DNA of 64,000 nt from Owenia fusiformis (taxonomy: Eukaryota > Annelida > Polychaeta > Sabellida > Oweniidae), in NCBI GenBank assembly GCA_903813345.2, contig CAIIXF020000008.1:1435341-1499340 (forward strand). The letters are read 5' to 3'. Within the stretch, counting starts at the first letter, position 1, and each line of letters starts with the position of its first letter. The notes under the pieces are model-generated. The model did not search any database. It had not been told where the DNA came from and was given only the letters and a program-made list of their open reading frames with translations. The position numbers and the translations under genes are program-made. This document shows, piece by piece, positions 23,050 to 34,053 of the stretch.

Positions 23050-24165
23050 TGATTCTCAATAAATATGACAAAACAAGACTATATTTATACCATTTTGAGC
23101 ACACATTTGAGATGCATATGTTGCATATCGTGAGAGTTATCAAGGTGAGATAGCCCCTGGGACACCAGAGGCTAAAATTAAAATTTATAAAAAAATGCTA
23201 CATTTTTCTACATTTCATTAGTAATATGAAAAAGACAGGATGAGGATTATATGTTACATACAGTATCTTAGAAGTTATTATTATTATTATATGGTGCGAT
23301 ATGATTACCCAGGAACGTAAGAAGCTAAAATTAAAATTTTTGAAATGTATAATCATTTTCTACTTCTTATTAGTAATATCATGATAAAAAAGCAAGAGTA
23401 CATACACCTTTTTGAGTACATTTGAGATACATATGCTCCATATTTTGGAAGTTATTAAGGTGAGATATGGTCACCCCTGGGACGTCAGAAGCCAAAATGA
23501 GAATCAATATTATTCTAAATGTACAATTTTTTTTTTTACTTCTTATTAGTAATATTATGACAAAGCAAGAGTACATTCACCATTTTTAGTACATTTGAGA
23601 TACATATGCTCCATATTTTGGAAGTTATTAAGGTGAGATATGGTCACCCCTGGGACGTCAGAAGCCAAAATGAGAATCAATATTTTCTAAAATGTACAAT
23701 CATTTTTCTACTTCTTATTAGTAATATTATGACAAATCAAGAGTACATACACCATTTTGAGTACATTTGAGATACATAAGCTCCATATTTTGGAAGTTAT
23801 TAAGGTGAGATATGGTCACCCCTGGGACGTCAGAAGCCAAAATGAGAATCAATATTTTTTAAAATGTACAATCATTTTTCTACTTCTTATTAGTAATATT
23901 ATGACAAAGCAAGAGTACATACAACATTTTGAGTACATTTGAGATACATATGCTCCATATTTTGGAAGTTATTAAGGTGAGATATGGTCACCCCTGGGAC
24001 GTCAGAAGCCAAAATGAGAATTAATATTTTTTTAAATGTACAATCATTTTTCTACTTCTTATTAGTAATATTATGACAAAGCAAGAGTACATACACCATT
24101 TTGAGTACATTTGAGATACATATGCTCCATATTTTGGAAGTTAATCATGTGAGATATGGTCACCC
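23050..24165 (-). repeat. ~173-bp tandem monomers, right arm of fold-back 2
   Basis: Mirror-image array: five clear copies marked by TTAAGGTGAGATATGGTCAC and CTTCTTATTAGTAATATTAT, with decayed copies nearer the centre. Outer copies are nearly identical to each other. Confidence 0.9.
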
Positions 24166-24777
24166 CTATCCTGCATGATGCCAAAATTTTAAATTTCAAT
24201 AATTTTTTTCTCCGCCAGTACATAAGCAATTGATCCAATTTTAAGTATGTGGTATGAACATATATAGGTCCTTCAGAATGAATTTTTTCAGTACATTTCG
24301 TACCTTAACGAATCTAAAATAAGTTATTACACGTGGTAGAAGTATGAAAATAGGTGGCGCCCCTGTAGTGAATTTCAAAATATGCCCTTATTTTCACCCT
24401 AATTCACACAAAAAAATTCATACTGATTGTAAATAATGTTTTTGATAAGATTTTATTAGTATTTCAATGTCATTTTACTATTAAGATGTGTTGAAAATTA
24501 TTTTATACCCCTACCCCCTGTTTTAAAATGAATAGATGGCGCCTCTTTAACTGCCCATAGCGAATTTACTTACCACACATTTTTACTCAAGTTAGGATAA
24601 TTTACTCTAGAGAGTGTCTGGAACAAAATGATACCCTCAAACCTTTTTTACTAGCCGATCACCGAAATCGGAGCTGGGGACAGCACTAATAAGTGAATTG
24701 GTGTTTATCTGGGTAATCAAGGGATTATAGTCACTCAAAGTTACTGAGCATCCAGTTTTGAGACTTCAATTGCGTTA

Positions 24778-25082
24778 GTGAAGGACGATTCTCGGTTTGG
24801 AGAACAGTCTCTTGGGCTAATAATTTTTTTAATGAAAAATATAGAAATATTACCCAAATTAAACTATGAATATTCAAAAGAGGACATTTAAATCTACAAG
24901 ATGTAAAAATAACAAATTGGTCTGAAGGGAAAGAAGTTCATCAGTGTACTGCGCTAAAATGACTATTCAAAAGAGGACATTTAAATCTATATTATGTAAA
25001 AAAATCAAATTTGTCCGAAGCAGGGATAATGCTCATTTAGATTGATGAACTTCGTTCTCCAAACCGAGAATCGTCCTTTACA
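24778..25082. mobile_element. ~305-bp inverted-repeat MITE
   Basis: The left end contains AAGGACGATTCTCGGTTTGG followed by AGAAC, and the right end contains the complement. Inside, two direct copies of a ~57-bp block start 'attcaaaagaggacatttaa' (24870 and 24963). It lies about 90 bp outside fold-back 2. Confidence 0.7.
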
Positions 25083-26340
25083 CATATTTCAGTCAAATTC
25101 ATGCTAAGCACAACATTTTGGTTTCAATATTATAATCTCTATACACGACCCTGGTGATGAAGATTCAGAATCAGTCAAAAAACCTAAACCGGAAAACTGT
25201 GCTCATTGTGCAAAACTAAAAGTGAAGCAACTTTTTTTCTGATATTTCTTACATCAAATGGCAGCCATCTTGTTTTTCCCCCTTCAAATTAAACTGGCGG
25301 GAAATTCAAAAATTTGAAAAAAATTTTAATCCTAAAATACATTTCAAAAATATGATTTTCTTTTTAATTCTTCATGGGTCTTAAGTTATTTCTCCTTTGT
25401 ATGTCATACATGTTGCCATTGGTGTTTTTTCTATGATAATGACCCTCTTTATTTGTTCAGATACTTATTCTGACTCTCAGCAGGGGGTTAATTTTGCATC
25501 AAAACTCGTGAAAAAGTAAATATACTTATCAAATATAACTAGGACAGTAATAAAAACCATATTTCACATACATTTGACTGAGGGACCAAAAGGGCATATA
25601 TCCGGACACATCCTTCTCACGAGTTAGTTTTCTAATATTACACGTCGTCGTGATGTTTTAATGGATGTAAGCATATTCATTACACTTTTCTTTATCTTGA
25701 TGTGAAAATCCAAGCTATGATGTTATTAGAAAATTTGAATCCGCCATTTTTGTTTATCGATTTGGACCAATCAGAGGTGTACCAACTGTACGTCATCTCA
25801 ATACATGTTTACATTATAAATGTAGTCATCTTTGAACTCTGAGGTTAATCCCCCCCCCCCCGATTCTGAAATATCTATGAATGAATACTCAGTAAACATG
25901 TGTATGGTAATATTTCTCAAATGTAAAGATTCTATTCTATGTTCTCTCAATGACAAATAATGATTTAGACATTCTTATCAGAAGCTTATTCCATGGCTCA
26001 AAGGTTCAAACTAACAATTATGCTATTAGACAGTGTTGTGTATGTAGTACAGTATCACAGCAGTGTAGTATAGCAGACAGCTCCAAAAGATACCTCAATC
26101 TCCCAATTCTTGATGGGCCAAGATTTACTGCATAACATAACACAAATCATTGTAATTTTGTGAGCTACTCCAGAAGATCATACTACTGCACATATTATCC
26201 ACTGTCTATTTAAATTTTTCATTGAAACGAATCAGGAAGACTGACAGTGTCATTTGGAACTAATTCTCTTAGTTCATGTTCATTATAGAATGAACTATAT
26301 TCAGGTTTTGAATCCATGGAGGGAATTTTAGAACACATTC
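25083..26340. other. No gene recognised
   Basis: Contains a poly-C run at about 25848-25861 and a short open stretch at 25146-25240 (residues PGDEDSESVKKPKPENCAHC) of unknown meaning with one CxxC pair. Splice-bounded exons were not found. Confidence 0.4.
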
Positions 26341-27345
26341 TGTAGCTTTCCTTATTTTGTATCTGCAATTTTGCCAGATGTCAACTTCGTCAGCTTATCT
26401 TCAACTCCAGAGAATATGATGGCTACCTGCTCCTCTACTGCCATGGGGACTGCAAAGATATATCATAAACATAAAATTTCAAGGAAATGTGTGACAAATG
26501 AGTTGTCAAATTCACCTCTATTCTCTGCTCTGTTTGCCACTTCAATTTTAGTCCTTTTCTCAATGTTTTCGCCCACTGTGAGTTTTTGAAGTATCTTAAA
26601 TGAATGCCCATGGGGTTTCACAAAGAGGGAAAAAACGTTTTCATACACCTTTTTCAGATAAACGCCCATGGGTCTAAACGTGAGAAACTCTTTATAACAC
26701 ACATGTGCAATGTGAAATAAGAGCATGTGCAAAACATGAAGTAGGCCAATTAATATAATATTTTTGACCACTCTGTCAGAACAATCTTTTATGAAAACTA
26801 CTAGTATGTGTCCTTATTATGTAAAATAATCGTATACCATTTCAAATGTTGACCTTGACCTTAAGTTAAGAAAACATTAACTCAACAAGAAGCAAATCAC
26901 AGTGAAGTAATTTTTTTTGATAAATAGTGGTCGTCTTAAAAATTTCTCCTTGAACCGACCTTTTACCAGTTTACTGGTATTTCAATTTTCAAAAAACATG
27001 TTTTCTTGTAAAAAATAATGGCCATTTTGAAACTCAGCTGTCTTCTTGAACCTACCTATTTCATGGCTTAAATCTGATCCTACACATGATACAGACTTCA
27101 GGGACCCAAATTGATGGAGGGATCTACTATAGAAGTCATTGATCTTAGGAATCTGGATATGTGAATGGAGCTCTGGAAATACCCAAAAAATGTGTAAATT
27201 AGTGTAGATTATAACTAGTCTTTGCATCAGGATGCAATAAAGCACATGTTATGGGAAAAATGTAAGTTTCAAAATGGGCATGTTCTATTTTGTTTTGTAT
27301 TTTGTTTACCAGTAATGAGGGTTGGCAAAACCTGTTCTGCATATA

Positions 27346-27450
27346 CAGCTTGTCCCCCACCCCCCTAGGCAGTATGGGCCCCCTATAAGCAGACATATAT
27401 CAATGGTTCCATTGCATGTGTCATATATCATTTAAAGCTTTGCACAAGCT
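27346..27450 (+). mobile_element. Decayed left end of CAGGGTGTCCC family
   Basis: ACAGCTTGTCCCCCACCCCC, then CTAGGCAG, GGGCCCCC, AGCAGACATAT and TGTGTCATATATCATTTAAA, follow the order of the left arm of the 53-693 element with small gaps and a local duplication. Only this end is visible. Confidence 0.55.
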
Positions 27451-27599
27451 TTAAATGTTGTCATAACATGTTGTCATGGCTTTTTGTACCAGCTGTGGAC
27501 CAACGATGCAGTCAAACACCTTGAAGTACTTTTTACAAACAAGCAAATTAAGGGACCCCTGAGCAACCACACACCCGCCCATTAAATTGATCACAATAT

Positions 27600-27860
27600 A
27601 GCACCTACGGTGCGATGATAATATTGTACTCCAGGTAATTTTGGCACGCTACTTTATTTTGGGCTTTTCGCAAAAATTGGAAAATTCGCGAATTATAAAA
27701 GGCGCGAAAATTCCAGCAGTTCTAATTCGGGGATTTCAATGTTGACAATATTTTAATCCAGAGCTGGGCTATAATAGGTAAAAAAAAGCCCAAAAAATTG
27801 AAAATTAGCGAAATATAATAGCCGTGAAACAAAATGCCAAAAACGCAAAATATAATTGTG
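27600..27860. repeat. Decayed GCGAAA-rich interspersed repeat
   Basis: Two related blocks, 'cgcaaaaattggaaaattcg' (about 27670) and 'aaaaaattgaaaattagcga' (about 27793), each followed by a (G)CGAA(A/T)TATAATAG-like string. Such GCGAAAATT-rich repeats are common in lophotrochozoan genomes as far as I recall. No borders were found. Confidence 0.35.
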
Positions 27861-29099
27861 TCAAATATTAGTGGGAGTACGTCAGTATATCATGAACATG
27901 TATATCAGAATGTACCTTGACCTGCATATTTATAATTTGAAAATGAACACTCAACTTAATTCATGAAACATACTGTAGATACAGTTAATTATCACACTTA
28001 AGAACTGAGATTAAGAACTGAGTTTTAAGTTTTATCATTGATCTGGAAATCAGCATTTCAAACTCAGGTGTATAGCATACAGTAAGTCTTGGTATAGCAA
28101 TGAAATCCAAATAGAAAGGCTTACACAAATGAAATCTTTCAGAGATTTTGAGATTTTCCAAAATACACCTGAAAATTGGTGGATTTTTGTTTGGCAGACC
28201 TTTTCAATCCGTCAAATTAAACAGTAGCCAAATTAAAGGTGCAACAATTAGTGCATAGGGGGCATTAAATGATCATTGACCAGTGTCAAAATATATTTAA
28301 GTTTGTATATTTCATCAAGACTAAATTCTTTTTATTATCTCCTAAGAAACCCCCTATATGAACATTAGTTCAGCTGATATTCCTCTTGAAACGTTGTGAA
28401 TCTTAAAATCTATGAATTGGGACACCCTTTATAGAAGCTTTGAACTGAATTTATACTGCTTAATGCTGAAATTGATAGTTTATCCATACATTTCAAGAAA
28501 ATAGATATGTCAAAGAAGATATAAAGCTAAATATTGACCTGATAGCTCAGAAAAAAATAAAAAATTTCGAAGTTTCTCTCTACAGTCCTTGTTGCCCCTT
28601 TAAGTGTATCTACAGTACCCACGTAATAGGACTTTCTCACCTGTTTTGCTTATCTCTGAAGTATTCTCACATGATGTCACAGCCAGAGTAAGGAGTCAGG
28701 TATTAGAGAGGAGCAGCATCAGAAAGCCGTGCCAGATACAACAATGATGATGTACTTTATGGCATCTAAAGAAACATAAACAAGTTGTTAGAGAGAATTA
28801 GTACATAGATGACAGGCAGGTTTATGGTTGTTTCAATACCTATTACTCCAATATCATCAAGGCAACAATAAATATTTTTGAAGCAATCTCTAACAAAGCA
28901 TTAAAATGACAAAATGTAGCCACCTGGATGCTACATCTAATCTAAACACTATTAGTTAAATTTTTTCAAGTTCTAAGAATTTGTTCTAGATGCTGAATGC
29001 TAACTGCTGACAACTGGATGTTGGAGTATGCATGACTGCTAAAATTCATAAATGCAAATAGTTGTGTTTCTTGTGTGTTTATCATATTAGAATCGTAAC

Positions 29100-29272
29100 A
29101 AAGACCTCGATTTTATGATATATGTCAAATATATGACCTCAAATTTTATTCTGGCCATTGCCAAAGACCTCAATCGCTTCGCAATTTTGGTCTTTTAACA
29201 ATGAGCAGAATAAAATTTTCGGTCATATATTACGCCATAAATTATAAAATCTTGGTCTTTATTCCTTAAATA
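29100..29272. mobile_element. ~170-bp hairpin MITE
   Basis: AAAGACCTCGATTTTATGAT pairs with the right end 'ataaaatcttggtcttt', and ATATGACC, AAATTTTATTCTG and AAGACC pair inward. It sits between exons a and b of the ATP synthase pseudogene. Confidence 0.65.
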
Positions 29273-30045
29273 TCTTACCATTTTAGTAGGTAGTGACATA
29301 AAATCAATGTGTGTACAAAAGTGTAACATCTTGAAGTCTCTGACTGCCAACAGCCTAATTTTAGTAACAAAAATGCTTTTAGCAATATCAAACATTCAGG
29401 TTTTTGATCATTTGAACCCACGTGAGCTAATATTATCATGACTTCAACTAATTTAAATGAACAAGGAAACAAACCTGCATCTTTGAGTTTCTTGAGGAAC
29501 TGAGGAACTATAGATCATTTCTACTCAAGCAATCTGCATGGGTTCTTTCACTTCATGTTCATATAACACCCAGAGCTTTAGTACCCACTCTTTGCCTGCC
29601 TGAAAATCAAAGTGTGAAGAGCATTTAATATACAGTCAGTTCTTGGATATGTTATGCATGGAAATAGTCCTTTTGCATCTGTAAAAAAGCATCTCATATT
29701 GAAATTTAGATTCATTCAAATGCTAACTTACCATCCTATTTGGCCAATGCAGTTGTGCTCTCTGGCTAATGACATTTTCAGTTCATTTTCCCCATAGAAT
29801 ATAAAAAATACCCTTCTCAAAAGTGAAATTGACTGAAAAGGCTATAAATATTGCCTATACCTAACATTAATAAGACAATGCATTAAATGCAATGGTGCAA
29901 AGATAAAGTGTTTTGCACTGTAAACGGTGAAGTGGACTATTTGATGATTAAAAAATTTCACCTTTTATTGAAAATGGTTGGATATTTGAATATTTGAAAA
30001 ACATTTCCAATATTTTTGCTTATGTCTGTTAATTTTGGACCTTTT

Positions 30046-30350
30046 GATAGTAAAGGCTTAAGAGATTTTTCTACAGCGATGCTTGATCAAAATATGAAAA
30101 TTTGAAAATGAATTCCACAGATCATCAAAAGCAAGGCTTTTTGGCCAGAGTTCAACTCAGTTCATAACATGAAAAAGTTTCACACCAACTGTTAAAATTA
30201 TGAGAAAGCTGCTAGTAAAGGCTTAAGAAGATCTGGAGATATTTCATCAATGATGCTAGATCAAAATATGAAAATGAATTCCACAGATCAACTTGCTTTT
30301 ATAAATGTCACTACATGAAAAGGTTTCACACCAACCGTTGAAATTATGTT
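30046..30350 (+). repeat. ~165-bp direct repeat, two copies
   Basis: 'tagtaaaggcttaagaga' at about 30048 and 'tagtaaaggcttaagaag' at about 30212, followed in both by GATCAAAATATGAAAA and TTTCACACCAAC. The copies are diverged. The surrounding 29600-30046 and 30350-30650 hold nothing recognisable. Confidence 0.6.
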
Positions 30351-30651
30351 GAAAGATTAAGTGTAGCTAAATTAAACTGGCTCTCTCTAAAGCTGGCCAG
30401 ATATAAGTATTAGCAGTATTACCAGGAGCTTTTCTTGCATCAAAATGAGAAAAATATGCCAAATAAACAATCTGGGGATTTGTTGTACTTCCCACCATTC
30501 TATGGTCTGTCCACTTGGGTAATCCACATAACATGGTAAAATAGCTATGTCATTTTTCCTTGCATAAAAATTCCCGATAGCTAAAATTGTAAAATAAACA
30601 CATTTCTAACTTAGGACTTAAGGACTAGAATAATCATAATCATATTCTTGG

Positions 30652-30809
30652 GTTGTACAACGCTGTTTTAGAAACGGTATTGTACAGCGTTGTTAAACAA
30701 TACCGTTCAACACTGTTTAAAACAGTGTTGTACAGCGCTGTTTAAACAACACTGAACAATACCGTTTAAACAATAGTATACAGTACTGGTCGTACAATGC
30801 CGTTTCCAA
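30652..30809. repeat. Array of ~24-bp palindromic units
   Basis: Successive units such as AACAATACCGTTCAACACTG, AACAGTGTTGTACAGCGCTG and AACAACACTGAACAATACCG, each bounded by GTTT/AAAC, give a 24-bp period. Each unit is roughly self-complementary and also pairs with its neighbours. About six units plus degraded edges. Function unknown. Confidence 0.7.
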
Positions 30810-31409
30810 GTTTTAATATGAAACGTATATGTATCATCATTTTATTTTTTGTAAATATAGCACGGTGTATAGGCTGATGGAATATTTAAATACGGTGTAA
30901 ATGTGTTTAGTTACTTATTTTTGAAAAAAGGAAACTTCTTATTTAAGATACTTTTAAGTACTTTAGAGACAGAAATCAGAGATTGGAATGCTTACTCGCG
31001 CAGTAGAAGTAAAACAATTAAAATTGATCAAAAAAGAAAATGTCTTATAATTGTCAATATGTTAGTATTCTCAGTCCGTGAACGTTTATAGTTTAATTTT
31101 GGTATAAACTTATATAGAACGTTCGCGCCAATAACTGAGATAGATAGACTTCCGACAAATTTCGTCGTGCAGAAGCATGATTGACATTGTCAATGCATGT
31201 GCTGGTTCATTTTTTCTGTGAATAAGCAGCTTTTCAGTTAAAAATAATTTGGGGGAAAATATTGAAACTTGTAAAAACAACCCGCTCCCGATACATCATC
31301 CAAATTAGTCGATAACATCCCGTGATCTAAAAAACAAACACACAGACCTTTCAAAATCATATAAACAGGGCACCATTGAAATTACAATTTGTACAATATA
31401 TTTACCTAT

Positions 31410-31720
31410 CATTGTTTACAATAACGAAATATTATAAAAACCAACCCACCTTGTGCGTCAATTCCCTGAATCACAGTATAAATCAGCATACAAATCAAAA
31501 GAATCGACATGATCCAATTACTGTTCAACTATATACTTACGAACACATATATGAGTTGTGCCATAACGTTATTGTTGAATTGCGTCATTTACTTTCAATT
31601 ACGATACCCTTATCTGATAAAAATTGCATGAATGGTAAACGATGCTGTTTGACCCGGGGGAGTTTCTTTTTATATCAATGGGTTCAAAAATAGGATTTTG
31701 CTTTTAAATACCCATAGATT
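31410..31720 (+). repeat. Non-coding segment duplicated at 39050-39560
   Basis: Shared blocks in the same order include TGTGCGTCAATTCCCTGA, GTTGAATTGCGTCATTT, CTTA(A/T)CTGATAAA and GATGCTGTTTGAC. The second copy is interrupted by the element at 39298-39475. A further matching block, AAAGAGGCTTTAACACGTAG, is at 33783 and 39636. Confidence 0.7.
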
Positions 31721-32439
31721 GACAACTTTTTTTATTCTTATAATGGAAACGCACCTACAAGTGGGTTAAAATTGCGTTTTGATACCAATACTATTTCTGG
31801 CAATCTGCGATAAAAACGATATAAGACACCGTGTAAGAGAAGTAATAGAAATTCCAACATGACCGTGCTCTAACTGAATTTCTCAACCAATCAGAATGTC
31901 AAGGAGGTATGGTGATACTACTAGCGAAGTCAGATGTCCAGAAATGAGCCCTTTATAGTTCTTTTTCAGGAAAGCAGCAAACTTGGCACAGTTGTAGAAA
32001 CACTTGATCCGACTAAAAATGATTTCGGGGCAAGTGATTCGGGTGGTCGTCATTTGTGATAAAAAACAGCGGAACGGTGATAGAGAATGGAATGTTTTAT
32101 TTAGTGTTAGAGCCTACAGAGCACAGAGGATATATTGTTATTTCAATTTGCAATTGGTCTTTTTGGAATTTCAACCTATGTTTCATTCCATTAATACAAT
32201 GCTATTTGTCATCTGTCACTATGCGCCATGATTAAATAATTATAACATTCTTTAATAAAAAGATTTGCAATCGAATATACTAGTATTCAGTAAGTAACTG
32301 TAAGTTCATGAGGTCATTATGAACTCCTCTATAACAAAATGAAATAGCAAATAAATATCTTTTAATATGGAATCTTTTCAAAAATCAGCTAAAAGCGTGG
32401 GAAAGGCATGTTCCAGAATTTGACATATCTGTGAATGAA

Positions 32440-32890
32440 CTCTAGACAATGAATTGCATGTATGACAAATACAAAAATGTTTTTATGTGAGGTACACCGT
32501 TAAGGGGAAGATTTGTGAATAACATAAAAATCGAACCCCTAGTCACCAATTGCTGGCTACGCCACTGATATTCAACACATTTTAAGTGACATTTAATCCA
32601 AACCATGAACACATGTTTGAAGCCACCTTCACTCGTCACAAGCACTCTGTCTAATACCACCTTTTTCAGATCTTTTTCTGTCTTGGTAAACTCTCCACAG
32701 AATTCACATTTTAAGTCCCCATAGAAATAAAAGTCTGAGGAGGCCATGTCTGGTCAGTTAGTGCCTATTCCCAGTTAATATTAGTTGTTTGATCCCCATG
32801 CTGTCCAATTGCTTCTGTGTTATTAAATGTGTTGTATGGCAAGGTACATTATCCTGATGCAGGATGAAGTGATCCACCAACTTTGGTCTT
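32440..32890 (-). pseudogene. Mariner (DD34D) transposase C-terminal relic
   Basis: On the minus strand: VDHFILHQDNVPCHTTHLIT and LDSMGIKQL, then a frameshift and a stop, then PDMASSDFYFYGDLK and GEFTKTEKDLKK. HQDN and PD(L)A..DF are the second and third catalytic Asp contexts of mariner transposases. The spacing of about 34 residues fits DD34D. The first Asp and the HTH were not found. At about 32553-32570 the sequence CTGGCTACGCCACTG looks like one end of a hAT element inserted in it. Confidence 0.75.
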
Positions 32891-33108
32891 TTTGCAAATG
32901 GCATTCAGACATGTGTTCATGAACTGGATTAAACATCACCAAAATGTGTTGAATATAACAGCAAACATATAGAACACCTAAAATAAACATCTGAGAAAAT
33001 CAGAATGTACAAGAATGCTTTGAATGTAACAAAGTATGGTGGCATTTCCAAAATTCAAAACCATTAAGAAAACAAAAACATCATAATATTTCCTTTCTTT
33101 TTTGACCT

Positions 33109-33776
33109 TTGAATTTTTATTTATTTAACCTGCAATGAAAATACTTATACTACTGATGGAAACGTAATTTGACTTTATTTCCAATACCTCCAAATCTTCT
33201 CAATTTTTTCCTCAATTACAATAAGTCGAAAATTGATGATGAATGTCATGAATTTTTGAAAATCGACATCCCCATGTTAACCAATGGGAAATGGTAGGTT
33301 TGCTGCAAGTCATATGACAGAATATCCATCCATCCGAGTCATTGCAAAAATACGAGTTAGGCAGGCAATTGAATTTGCTAACTTTATTTGACAAAAATTG
33401 ATATGTTTCTTAAGGTTCAACAAAGTTATAGGGCTTCAAAATCACAATCGTTTTTCAAAAAACCGCTCCCATTTAAATAACACAGGAGACGAAAAATTAT
33501 TTTCATAAATGACTTTGAAGCGCTGTAACTTTAGTATTCATCAAATAAACTAAACACTTAGTGTACATAAAAGTTAGACAATTCAATTTTCTATAGCTCT
33601 ATATGAATATATTTTTTGCTGAATATTTTACTGAAAAGATATCCTGATTTCTGATTTGCCACGAATCCCCATTTCCCATTGGATTACATGGGAATGACGA
33701 TTTTCAAAAAGTCAAGTTACGCTTCCATCAATATCATAAGTTATTTAATCGCCGGTTAAGTAAATAAGAATTCAAA
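33109..33776. mobile_element. ~668-bp inverted-repeat element
   Basis: Left 'ttgaatttttatttatttaa' and right 'taagtaaataagaattcaaa' ends pair imperfectly; inside, GATGGAAACGTAATTTGACT pairs with AGTCAAGTTACGCTTCCATC and CCAATGGGAAATGG with CATTTCCCATTGG. It ends about 65 bp before the UGT segmental duplication starts. Confidence 0.7.
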
Positions 33777-34053
33777 AGTAAAGAGGCTTTAACACGTAGT
33801 TCAATGGGGGAGCTAAGGCTGCCAAACTTATGGAGGGGAGTGTATGACATATGATACTGACACACGTTTGTGATAAAAATGTCATCGGAATTCTGAACTC
33901 ATGAAATAAGGAAATTTCGTACCTTCGAGGTTCTGACATTTTGTTACCGAAACAATCCGTTACAGTGTAATCAAGTGAGTATCAGTGAAATAACCGCGTG
34001 TTCCTGATCACATGTATGACATCGTTCACTTTGACTAGACAAGTACATGAAAT

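Larger units (their letters stand above)
20250..24688. mobile_element. Giant fold-back element 2 with satellite-like arms
   Basis: A 4.44-kb inverted repeat with ends TAGTGCTGTCCCCAGCTCCG and its complement, flanked by ATA on both sides (a possible 3-bp duplication). Each arm has a unique outer block of about 520 bp (20250-20770 and 24165-24688), almost identical between arms by eye, then six to eight tandem ~173-bp monomers, then a more diverged inner block. Arms span about 20250-22255 and 22885-24688, with a ~630-bp loop (22256-22884) that codes for nothing recognisable. No transposase. The outer arms contain paired short blocks such as GGCGCCACCTATTTTCATAC. Confidence 0.85.
26352..29599 (-). 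pseudogene. ATP5F1A: Unprocessed ATP synthase alpha-subunit pseudogene
   Basis: Four decayed exons retain AG/GT borders. Exon a, 29475-29599: GRQRVGTKALGVI, stops, then EVKEPMQIA and VPQFLKKLKDA in shifted frames. Exon b, 28641-28765: DAIKYIIIVVSGTA, a one-base shift, SDAAPL, stop, YLTPYSGC, stop, EYFRDK. Exon c, 27056-27172: weak match, FYSRSL to KSVSCVGS. Exon d, 26352-26449: VPMAVEEQVAIIFSGVEDKL, then an early stop. These align in order with mitochondrial F1 alpha from the KAPGIIPR region to the EEQVAVIYAGV region. The nucleotide-binding P-loop exons are missing, and a ~60-residue stretch is lost inside exon a. Conserved introns rule out a processed retrocopy. Several stops look like C-to-T changes of Gln or Arg codons. 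It is non-functional. Confidence 0.85.

Noticed and set aside
25848-25861. Poly-C run
   Set aside because: Simple homopolymer with no associated element; likely slippage and possibly inexact in length.
26463-26771. Possible additional ATP synthase alpha exon (TKIEVANRAE resembles a KLELAQYRE segment)
   Set aside because: The match is short, without splice borders, and the following residues do not align; left out of the pseudogene exon list.
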